Shown: in pieces, positions 1 to 5,115 of the stretch
How the letters are laid out: each line of letters begins with the position of its first letter
How positions within the stretch are numbered: position 1 is the first letter of the stretch
Assembly: GCA_019240375.1 (NCBI GenBank)
Contig: JAFAYN010000296.1
Location: 1 to 6,615, forward strand
Length of the DNA: 6,615 nt
Origin: Gemmatimonadota bacterium
GTDB taxonomy: Bacteria; Gemmatimonadota; Gemmatimonadetes; Longimicrobiales; Longimicrobiaceae
Direction: 5' to 3'
Program-made: the position numbers and the translations under genes
Notes under the pieces: generated by a model
Databases searched by the model: none
Seen by the model: the letters and a program-made list of their open reading frames with translations, nothing else
What the model was told of the DNA's origin: nothing

Positions 1-107
1 GCGGGCGGAGGGGCGTCTCCGGGACCACGTTCGAGGTGCTTGCGAGGGCAGGGCCGCTGTACGCCCGGTGCGGGCGTGCGTCGCGAGGGAGTCCTGGGGT
101 CGTTCAT
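1..107 (-). CDS. possible 5' end of an unidentified gene running off the left edge
   Basis: An ATG at 107-105 opens a frame with no stop up to the window edge, giving 35 complete codons (N-terminus MNDPRTPSRRTPAPG). It is supported by a good Shine-Dalgarno sequence (GGAGG on the minus strand, 116-120, 8 bases upstream) and by lying about 140 bases downstream of the strong leftward promoter at 257-285. Against it, third-position GC is about 71 percent by my count, lower than the other genes here, and the residues (rich in Pro and Arg) match no family I recognise. A neighbouring minus frame has more GC-ended codons but no good start beyond a GTG at 28-26. The product is unknown. An operator-like site at the promoter would fit an efflux or regulator operon, but that is only inference. 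Confidence 0.35.
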   Translation of the reverse strand, partial: MNDPRTPSRRTPAPGVQRPCPRKHLERGPGDAPPP

Positions 108-250
108 GAGGTCATCCTCCTCGCTGGGGATGGTGGGTAAAGCTCTGCCCCGGAAGTGGGTTGCAGGCAGAGAGACTACAGCCGGAGCACCGGCTGGTGT
201 GACCCCTTGTCCAGGCTGTTGTTCAGGCTTCCGCTTGTTTCGTGACAGCT
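108..250 (-). other. probable 5' leader of the leftward transcript
   Basis: This stretch lies between the predicted transcription start (about 250) and the candidate ATG at 107. It has no convincing gene. It contains a small hairpin, 7-bp stem CAGCCGG (179-185) pairing with CCGGCTG (190-196) around the tetraloop AGCA, and the ribosome binding site at 116-120. No riboswitch class is recognised. The leader assignment depends on the promoter call being right. Confidence 0.35.
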
Positions 251-256
251 TGGGAA

Positions 257-285
257 AATATATGTATTTTGTAAGTAAATGTCAA
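257..285 (-). promoter_or_regulatory. strong sigma70-type promoter, pointing left
   Basis: Read on the minus strand, TTGACA (285-280) is a perfect -35 hexamer. It is followed by a 17-base AT-rich spacer (279-263) and TATATT (262-257), five of six matches to the -10 consensus. Spacing is optimal. The island around it (about 250-330) is far more AT-rich than the rest of the window, which makes chance unlikely. Transcription would begin near 250 and run toward position 1. The -35 hexamer overlaps the right arm of the inverted repeat at 275-306, as expected for a repressible promoter. Confidence 0.7.
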
Positions 286-321
286 CGGTGTTGCGTTGTC
301 GTTTACGGTGTGTTTTACTTA
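272..321. promoter_or_regulatory. nested inverted repeats, candidate repressor operator
   Basis: Two overlapping dyads are visible. The inner one has 13-base arms, GTAAATGTCAACG (275-287) and CGTTGTCGTTTAC (294-306), with 11 of 13 positions complementary around a 6-base centre. The outer one has perfect 8-base arms TAAGTAAA (272-279) and TTTACTTA (314-321). Both share the GTAAA half-site. The -35 hexamer (280-285) sits inside the left arm of the inner dyad, so a bound dimer would block RNA polymerase. Dyads of this size and position are typical of TetR- or GntR-type regulators. The regulator itself is not in the window. Confidence 0.5.
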
Positions 322-377
322 GGGATTTAAATGGCTCCATGGGTGCGTGGCGGGGCCGCTCCAGAGCCCGCAAACAG

Positions 378-468
378 CGCGGTCTCTTCCGCGGGGCCGG
401 TGAGCCTCGCGATACAGCCGCGAGTCTCCCCGTCCGCTACGGGAGCCACGCCCAAACCGCCGGGCGTG
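378..468. other. chain of four consecutive small hairpins
   Basis: Four inverted repeats follow each other: CGCGG 378-382 with CCGCG 389-393; CTCGCG 406-411 with CGCGAG 419-424; CTCCC 426-430 with GGGAG 441-445; and CACGCCC 447-453 with GGGCGTG 462-468. The last three are separated by a single base each. The stretch lies in the 322-511 gap, where open frames on both strands look spurious. It could be a structured RNA, a composite palindromic repeat, or decayed sequence. No known RNA family is recognised, and in GC-rich DNA short stems can arise by chance. Confidence 0.4.
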
Positions 469-511
469 TCTCCCTCGCAACATCTTTGTGGAAAAGCGAT
501 AAACCGCAAAC

Positions 512-542
512 AAAAAGCCCTCCCCCAGAATTGGGGGAGGGC
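512..542 (-). terminator. Rho-independent terminator after the thiolase gene
   Basis: An 11-bp GC-rich stem (517-527 with 532-542) closes on the 4-base loop 528-531. Read on the minus strand it is followed at once by five T residues (516-512) and then GTTTG. It lies 110 bases beyond the thiolase stop codon in the right orientation. The apical part CCCAATTCTGGG also occurs at 6542-6553, so the terminator may derive from the dispersed palindrome family or double as a member of it. Confidence 0.75.
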
Positions 543-561
543 GGCGGCTCTCGGGCCGCCG
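542..561. repeat. short GC hairpin next to the terminator
   Basis: CGGCGGC (542-548) pairs perfectly with GCCGCCG (555-561) around a 6-base loop. It abuts the terminator stem, sharing base 542. On the minus strand it would be transcribed just before the terminator and could form a second stem in the thiolase 3' untranslated region. Its function is unknown. Confidence 0.4.
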
Positions 562-580
562 GGTGGGGGCGTGCGGCGGG

Positions 581-631
581 CCCTCACCCCCACAGCCTGC
601 CCCCTCGATCCCCCAATGGCTGGGAGAGGGG
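581..631. repeat. dispersed palindromic repeat, left copy
   Basis: CCCTCACCCC (581-590) is followed by an imperfect hairpin: CCCCTC 601-606 with GAGGGG 626-631, then CCCA 612-615 with TGGG 621-624 around a 5-base loop. The same layout, CCCTCACCCC then spacer then CCCCTC...GAGGGG, recurs at 6506-6560. It lies in the 3' untranslated region of the thiolase gene. It resembles the REP-like intergenic elements of some high-GC bacteria. No transposase for it is present. Confidence 0.5.
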
Positions 632-652
632 AGCACTACGCGCGTGTACCTG

Positions 653-1945
653 TTACGCCCGTTCCACGATCATAACGAATCCCATCGCGCCGGCGGCGCA
701 CACGCTCACCATCCCGAACTGCCCACCGCGGCGCTTCAGCTCGTTGAGCAGCGTCACCGTCACCCGGCCGCCGGTCGCGCCGAAGGGGTGGCCGATGGCG
801 ATGGAGCCGCCCATCACGTTGATCCGGTCCTCGGGGGGGATCCCGATCGCCTTGTCGCGCCCCAGCCTTTCCTTCGCGATCCGGTCCGAGTCCCACCACT
901 GCAGGTTGGACAGCACCTGCGCGGCGAATGCCTCGTGGATCTCCAGAAGGTCGATGTCCTTCATCGAGATCCCGGCGCGGTCCAGCGCCACGGGGGCGGC
1001 GTACACCGGGCCCTGCAGGAGCTGGTCGCCGGGGTCGAGCGAGGCGTAGGCGTACGAGCGGATGTACCCCAGCGGCTCGTATCCCATCGCCTTGGCCTTT
1101 TCCTCGCTCATCAGCAGCACCGCCGAGGCGCCGTCGGTCAGCGGCGAGGCGTTGCCGGCGGTCACGGTCCCGTACTTCCGGTCGAACACCGGCTTCAGCG
1201 CGGCCAGCTTTTCCAGCGAGGTGTCGGCGCGGATCCCGTTGTCCTGCGTCACCACCTCCTCGTACTTCGGCGGGACGAAGACCGGGGCGATCTCCCGGGT
1301 CAGCCTCCCGTCGGCGGTGGCCGCGGCGGCGAGCTGGTGCGAGCGGAGCGCCCAGCGGTCCTGCTCCTCGCGCGAGATCCCGTTCTCGCGCGCCATCTTT
1401 TCCGCCGACTCGCCCATGGTCAGCCCCGTGGTGGGCTCGGCGATGGCTGGAGTGATGGGGGCCAGGTGCCTGGGACGGATGGCGGCGAAGGCGGCGACCC
1501 GCTCTCCCAGCGAGCGCGCTTTGGAGGCGCGCACCAGGGCGTTGCGCATCTCCGGCGAGAAGAGGATGGGGACGTCGGTGAGCGACTCGGCGCCCCCGGC
1601 GATCACCACGTCCGCCACCCCGGCCATGATCTGCTCCGCGCCGGAGGTGATGGCCTGGTTGGACGAGGCGCAGGCCCGCCCCACCGTGAATGCCGGGACC
1701 GACGGGGGGATCCCCGCGCCCAGCGTCACCTCCCGCGCGATGTTCGGCTCCTGCACCGACTGCACCACCGTCCCGTAGACCACGTGGTCCACCTGGCTCA
1801 CGTCCAGGTCGGTCCGGGAGACCAGCTCGCGCACCGCCACCTTCCCCAACTCCACCGCCGACAGGTTGCGGAACGCCGTTCCCGACCGGGCAAACGGTGT
1901 GCGGCACCCCTCCACGATGGCGACCCTGCGCCCGTTTCCATTCAT
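653..1945 (-). CDS. fadI: acetyl-CoA C-acyltransferase (thiolase, FadI/HADHB type)
   Basis: This is a 430-residue thiolase that cleaves 3-ketoacyl-CoA to acetyl-CoA and a shortened acyl-CoA, the last step of beta-oxidation, in the cytoplasm. The nucleophile is Cys92 in GRACASSNQA. His337 lies in HEAFAAQVL, which has the HEAF spelling of FadI and the mitochondrial trifunctional beta subunit where many thiolases have NEAF. His386 lies in GHPFGATGGR and the second catalytic Cys416 in VCAAGAMG. TMGESAEKMA (176-185) is also typical of this branch. Length matches FadI (about 436). The ATG at 1945 is chosen because GGAGG lies 9 bases upstream and the thiolase core begins at once; the frame stays open to 2020, but that extension overlaps a terminator-like hairpin. 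No FadJ partner is in the window, so a role as a biosynthetic or general acyltransferase cannot be excluded. Confidence 0.9.
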   Translation of the reverse strand: MNGNGRRVAIVEGCRTPFARSGTAFRNLSAVELGKVAVRELVSRTDLDVSQVDHVVYGTVVQSVQEPNIAREVTLGAGIPPSVPAFTVGRACASSNQAITSGAEQIMAGVADVVIAGGAESLTDVPILFSPEMRNALVRASKARSLGERVAAFAAIRPRHLAPITPAIAEPTTGLTMGESAEKMARENGISREEQDRWALRSHQLAAAATADGRLTREIAPVFVPPKYEEVVTQDNGIRADTSLEKLAALKPVFDRKYGTVTAGNASPLTDGASAVLLMSEEKAKAMGYEPLGYIRSYAYASLDPGDQLLQGPVYAAPVALDRAGISMKDIDLLEIHEAFAAQVLSNLQWWDSDRIAKERLGRDKAIGIPPEDRINVMGGSIAIGHPFGATGGRVTVTLLNELKRRGGQFGMVSVCAAGAMGFVMIVERA

Positions 1946-1951
1946 CCGGCG

Positions 1952-1960
1952 TTTCCTCCG
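1952..1960 (-). promoter_or_regulatory. ribosome binding site of the thiolase gene
   Basis: CGGAGGAAA on the minus strand contains a full GGAGG core (1959-1955), 9 bases before the ATG at 1945. It decides the start over the longer open frame reaching 2020, whose first codon lies within the inverted-repeat terminator region. Confidence 0.7.
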
Positions 1961-1992
1961 CGAGTATGGAGCGACCGCGCCCGTATCTTCAC

Positions 1993-2034
1993 CCAAAAGC
2001 GAGCGGGGCTCCAATGTCACCCTGAGCCCCGCTC
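1993..2034 (-). terminator. probable Rho-independent terminator of the suf-NYN operon
   Basis: A perfect 11-bp stem, GAGCGGGGCTC (2001-2011) with GAGCCCCGCTC (2024-2034), encloses a 12-base loop. On the minus strand it is followed by GCTTTTGG (2000-1993), a short T-run. It lies 23 bases beyond the NYN stop codon and 47 bases ahead of the thiolase start. The T-run is short (four), so read-through into the thiolase gene is possible. I found no convincing promoter for the thiolase in the remaining 47 bases. Confidence 0.55.
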
Positions 2035-2057
2035 ATAACAAGATCCCGTTTTCGGCC

Positions 2058-2879
2058 TCAGTCCTCGCCCGGCACCGGGCGCGAGGGGGGCGCTTCCGGC
2101 GGCATCCGGTCGCCCCGGTCCTCGATCGGGCGCGGGTCGCGCCGGAAGGGGGGCTGGTCGGTGAACTCGCGCGGCTCGCGCCGGTACGGCGGGTTGTCGT
2201 CGGCGCTTTCCCGGGGGTCGCGGCGGATCCCCGAGTACGCCGGGCGGTCGCGCTCGATGTAGCGGCGGATGCTCTCGATGCTGATGAACTCGTCGGCCGC
2301 GTCCAGCAGGTCGTCGCTGGCCCGGTAGCGGGCGTTGCGGAACGCTTCCTCGCTCTGGGTGGAGACCACCGCCACCCGCACCCCGCGCTTGGCCACCGCG
2401 TCCACCAGCGGGACGAAGTCGCCGTCGCCCGAGACCAGGATGATCCGGTCCACCCGGTCGGCCAGGGTGAGCATGTCGATGGCCAGCTCCAGGTCGAGGT
2501 CGGCCTTGATCCCGACGTCCTCCTCCTCGGCGCGCACCACCCGCACCGGCTTCCGCACCACGCGGTACCCGTTGCGGTTCAGGAAGCGCCAGAACGCCCG
2601 CTCGCCGTCGCGCTGCTGCTCCATCTCCCGCTGCTTGGTCTGCGGGTCGGCCGGGTTGCTGAGGCGGACGTAGCGCGAGATGGCCGAGTCGTCCCACTCG
2701 CCGGTGTAGAAGTAGGCCCGCACCAGGATGGCGCTCTCCGAGAAGTACCGGAGCAGCTTGGTGTAGTCGACGCGGAGGCCGAACGACTCGTAGGTGGCGT
2801 AGCGGAAGTTCCAGCCGTCGATGAAGATGGCGACCCGCTGGTACGGCGCGACCCCCGCGGGTCCGTGGTTAGGCGTCAC
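2058..2879 (-). CDS. NYN-domain (LabA/DUF88-like) putative RNase
   Basis: This 273-residue protein has an N-terminal NYN domain (about 13-208), a PIN-like fold found in metal-dependent RNases. Acidic and polar residues expected of the active site are visible: Asp21 and Asn24 in FIDGWNF, Asp127 and Asp129 in KADLDLELAIDML, and Asp152 and Asp154 in LVSGDGDFVPLVDAV. The final ARYRASDDLLDAADEFISI segment is also typical of LabA-like proteins. Residues 213-273 form a Pro/Arg/Asp-rich, probably disordered tail with about three copies of a (Y/F)RR(D/E)PRE-type unit. The GTG start at 2879 overlaps the sufU end by 11 bases, implying coupled translation. No transmembrane segment or signal peptide is seen. 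Substrate and role are unknown; nuclease activity is inferred from the family and the retained acidic residues. Confidence 0.85.
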   Translation of the reverse strand: MTPNHGPAGVAPYQRVAIFIDGWNFRYATYESFGLRVDYTKLLRYFSESAILVRAYFYTGEWDDSAISRYVRLSNPADPQTKQREMEQQRDGERAFWRFLNRNGYRVVRKPVRVVRAEEEDVGIKADLDLELAIDMLTLADRVDRIILVSGDGDFVPLVDAVAKRGVRVAVVSTQSEEAFRNARYRASDDLLDAADEFISIESIRRYIERDRPAYSGIRRDPRESADDNPPYRREPREFTDQPPFRRDPRPIEDRGDRMPPEAPPSRPVPGED

Positions 2880-3387
2880 TCTCTGTCTGCCCCGTGTCTT
2901 GAACGGTGGATGTGTGCGAGCCGGCCTCCAGGGCCGGGTCCGTCTCGGAAGGGGGGAGCCGGCGCTCCGCCTCCTCCAGCGCGTTCCAGGCGAGCATCGC
3001 GCAGCGCACGCGCACCGGGAACTTCGCCACCCCGGCCAGGGCGCGCAGGTCGCCGAGCGCGCGGTCCCGGGCCGCCTCCCCGCTCCCGTGCAGCATCTCC
3101 CGGAAGCGGGCGGCCAGCGCGTCGGCGTCGGCCAGGGGGTGCCCCCGGAGCTGCTGGGTCATCATCGAGGCCGAGGCCTGCGAGATGGAGCACCCCTGCC
3201 CGGCGAAGCGGACCTCTTCCACGATCCCGTCCCGGACCCGCAGGTGGAGGACGATCTCGTCCCCGCACGTGGGGTTGTTCATCCGGATCTCCACGTCCGG
3301 ATGCTCCAGCGCCCCCCGGTTGCGGGGGTGCCGGTAGTGGTCCAGGATCAGCTCCTGGTAGAGCGCGTTGAGCGGAGGTCCCGACAT
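2869..3387 (-). CDS. sufU: SufU, zinc-dependent sulfurtransferase/scaffold
   Basis: This 172-residue IscU-like protein accepts persulfide sulfur from SufS and passes it to the SufBCD assembly complex. The ligands Cys41 and Asp43 (NPTCGDE), Cys66 (GQGCSIS) and Cys129 (VRVRCAM) match the four zinc ligands of Bacillus SufU almost position for position. It has the SufU hallmarks: a longer gap between the second and third Cys than IscU (62 residues), and no LPPVK/His motif before the last Cys. The N-terminus LYQELILDHYRHPRNRG is classic. Residues 145-172 are a polar, acidic tail beyond the usual length of about 147. The ATG at 3387 has a GGAAAGG ribosome binding site 5 bases upstream. It follows sufS by 37 bases, as expected for a sulfur donor-acceptor pair. 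Confidence 0.95.
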   Translation of the reverse strand: MSGPPLNALYQELILDHYRHPRNRGALEHPDVEIRMNNPTCGDEIVLHLRVRDGIVEEVRFAGQGCSISQASASMMTQQLRGHPLADADALAARFREMLHGSGEAARDRALGDLRALAGVAKFPVRVRCAMLAWNALEEAERRLPPSETDPALEAGSHTSTVQDTGQTESDA

Positions 3388-3424
3388 TATAGCCTTTCCG
3401 CGAGCGAGGGCAACGTGCAGCCGC

Positions 3425-4702
3425 TTAATAGCCGAACAGCTTGCGCGCGTGCCGCAGCGCGTCGGCCAGCCGGTCCACCTCGGCCGGGGTGTTGTACAGG
3501 TAGAACGAGGCGCGCGCCGTGGACGAGACGCCCAGCCGCCGCATCAGCGGCTGCGTGCAGTGGTGTCCGGCCCGCACCGCCACTCCCTCGGCGTCCAGGA
3601 TGGTCGCCAGGTCGTGCGGGTGGATGTCGGCCAGGGTGAAGGAGACCACCCCGGAGCGCTCGGCCGGGTCGCGCGGGCCCCACACCCGCAGGTCGGGGAC
3701 CTCCGCCAGCCGCTCCAGGGCGTACCCCACCAGCGCCCGCTCGTGGGCGCACACCGCGTCGCGCCCGATCCCCGCCAGGAAGTCGGCGGCGGCGCCCATC
3801 CCCACCGCCCCGGCGATGTGCGGCGTCCCCGCCTCGAACTTGTGGGGCAGCGCCGCCCAGGTGGAGCCCTCCAGCTCCACCACGTCGATCATGTCGCCCC
3901 CGCCCAGGAAGGGCGGCATGGCCTCCAGGAGCGTACGCCGCCCCCAGAGCCCGCCGATTCCCGTGGGGCCGCACATCTTGTGTCCGGAGAATGCGTAAAA
4001 GTCGCACCCCAGGGCGGGGATGTCCACCGGGAGGTGCGGGGCGGACTGCGCGCCGTCCACCAGCATCACCGCGCCGACGGCGTGGGCGCGCTCCGCGATC
4101 TGGCGCACCGGGTTCACCGTCCCCAGCGCGTTGGACACGTGGGCCAGCGACACCAGCCGGGTGCGCTCCGTGAGCAGCTCGTCCAGCGCGGACAGGTCGA
4201 GCCGTCCCTGGTCGTCGATGTCCAGAAAGCGGAGCCGCGCCCCGGTCCGCTGCGCCAGGAGCTGCCAGGGGACCAGGTTGGAGTGGTGCTCCATCACCGA
4301 CAGGAGCACCTCGTCGCCGGCGCGCAGGTTGGCCTGCCCCCACGTCCACGCCACCAGGTTCAGCGCCTCGGTGGTGCCGCGGGTCCAGACCAGCTCGGCC
4401 GGGTCCGCGATCCCGAACAGGCTCGCCACCCGCAGCCGGGCGCCCTCGTACGCCTCGGTGGCGCGGTTGGACAGCTCGTGCAGCCCGCGGTGCACGTTGG
4501 CGTTGTCGCGGCGGTAGTACGCGTCCAGCGCCTCGATCACCGCGCGCGGCTTCTGGGTGGAGGCGGCGTTGTCCAGGTACACCAGCGGCTTCCCGTGCAC
4601 CTGCTGGTGCAGGATGGGGAATTCTTCCCGGATGCGCTCCACGTCCAGGAGCGGGGTGGGGGGCGCGGAGGGCGCCGGGTCGGGCGGTGCGAGGGTGCTC
4701 AT
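3425..4702 (-). CDS. sufS: SufS, group II cysteine desulfurase
   Basis: This 425-residue PLP enzyme converts L-cysteine to alanine and an enzyme-bound persulfide, the sulfur source for Fe-S clusters. Visible residues are the PLP-stacking His139 in MEHHSN, Asp216 and Gln219 in VDGAQSAPH, the PLP Schiff-base Lys242 in FSGHKMCGPTG, and the persulfide Cys382 in RAGHHCTQPLM, with Arg377 beside it and Arg397 in ARASFYLYNT. The short active-site loop RAGHHC marks the SufS/CsdA group, which needs a partner such as SufU, encoded next. Length is close to the usual 405-415, with a Pro-rich, probably flexible N-terminus (residues 5-18). The ATG at 4702 lacks a strong ribosome binding site and follows a 92-base spacer holding a very stable hairpin. 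Confidence 0.96.
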   Translation of the reverse strand: MSTLAPPDPAPSAPPTPLLDVERIREEFPILHQQVHGKPLVYLDNAASTQKPRAVIEALDAYYRRDNANVHRGLHELSNRATEAYEGARLRVASLFGIADPAELVWTRGTTEALNLVAWTWGQANLRAGDEVLLSVMEHHSNLVPWQLLAQRTGARLRFLDIDDQGRLDLSALDELLTERTRLVSLAHVSNALGTVNPVRQIAERAHAVGAVMLVDGAQSAPHLPVDIPALGCDFYAFSGHKMCGPTGIGGLWGRRTLLEAMPPFLGGGDMIDVVELEGSTWAALPHKFEAGTPHIAGAVGMGAAADFLAGIGRDAVCAHERALVGYALERLAEVPDLRVWGPRDPAERSGVVSFTLADIHPHDLATILDAEGVAVRAGHHCTQPLMRRLGVSSTARASFYLYNTPAEVDRLADALRHARKLFGY

Positions 4703-4722
4703 GCGATGGCCTGGGTTGAAAC

Positions 4723-4764
4723 GGCGCGAAGCGACGCTCCCGGTGCGGGGCGTCGCTTCGCGCC
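4723..4764. other. very stable hairpin between the Rieske gene and sufS
   Basis: A perfect 15-bp stem, GGCGCGAAGCGACGC (4723-4737) with GCGTCGCTTCGCGCC (4750-4764), is topped, after a single bulged T (4738), by CCCG (4739-4742) pairing with CGGG (4746-4749) around a GTG loop. It lies in the only sizeable gap inside the suf run, 30 bases after the Rieske stop and 20 before the sufS ATG. Neither strand has a T-run directly after the stem, so it is not a standard intrinsic terminator. It could be an attenuator, an mRNA processing or stabilising element, or an inserted palindromic repeat. Confidence 0.75.
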
Positions 4765-4794
4765 TGGAAGACTCGGAGGTTCGGGGCCGGGCTC

Positions 4795-5112
4795 TTACCC
4801 GGATGCGTCCACGTGGATCTCACCGTTCTCCACCCTGCATGGGTACACCGCGATCGGGCGGGTGGCGGGGAGGCAGAGCGCCTCCCCCGAGCGGATGTCG
4901 AACTGCGCCCCGTGCCACTCGCAGGTGACGGTGCACTCGTCCGTGTCCAGCTCCCCGTTGGACAGGGGGAAGTCACGGTGCGAGCACACGTCCGAGAAGG
5001 CGTACACCTCGCCGTCCACGTTCGCCAGGCAGATCCGCTTCCCCTCCGACTCCACCCCCAGCAGCTCCCCCTCGGGCACCTCCGCCAGGGAGGCGACCTT
5101 CACGAACGCCAC
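4795..5112 (-). CDS. small Rieske [2Fe-2S] ferredoxin
   Basis: This 105-residue protein is one Rieske domain. The cluster is held by Cys43 and His45 (CSHRDFPL) and Cys64 and His67 (CEWHGAQFD), the CxH...CxxH pattern. The following RSGEALCLPATRPIAVYPCRVENGEI segment is typical of the NirD/biphenyl-dioxygenase-ferredoxin group. There is no signal peptide or membrane anchor, so it is a soluble cytoplasmic electron carrier and not a bc1-type subunit. The GTG start at 5112 lies 3 bases beyond the sufD stop, and its GGAGGAG ribosome binding site lies inside the sufD end. Similar ferredoxins sit in actinobacterial suf operons, which supports a role in Fe-S assembly, as electron donor or as client. 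The exact partner is unknown. Confidence 0.92.
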   Translation of the reverse strand: MAFVKVASLAEVPEGELLGVESEGKRICLANVDGEVYAFSDVCSHRDFPLSNGELDTDECTVTCEWHGAQFDIRSGEALCLPATRPIAVYPCRVENGEIHVDASG

Positions 5113-5115
5113 GGC

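Noticed and set aside
176..373. 65-codon minus-strand frame covering the AT-rich island
   Set aside because: It would code straight through the promoter and operator, and its codons reflect AT-rich regulatory sequence and not the bias of the real genes.
331..675. Plus-strand frame starting MAPWVRGG with an AGGG sequence 6 bases upstream
   Set aside because: It runs through four hairpins and the thiolase terminator and into the thiolase 3' end. Its residues are low complexity with no family resemblance, so the ribosome-site match is probably chance.
1946..2020. Upstream extension of the thiolase reading frame to an ATG at 2020
   Set aside because: The extension of 25 residues has no thiolase similarity, begins in a terminator-like hairpin, and the inner ATG at 1945 has a much better ribosome binding site.
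563..2038. 491-codon open frame on the plus strand
   Set aside because: It lies antisense to the thiolase gene; its Arg/His/Gly/Val-rich composition is that of a mirror frame of high-GC coding DNA, with no recognisable motif.
1866..3371. 501-codon open frame on the plus strand
   Set aside because: It is antisense to the thiolase start, the NYN gene and sufU, crosses the terminator hairpin, and has low-complexity Arg/Pro composition.
3385..3415. TATAAT with a TTGCCC 16 bases upstream, just before the sufU start
   Set aside because: The TATAAT overlaps the sufU ATG, so a transcript would begin inside the gene; the match arises from the AGGCTATAATG start context.
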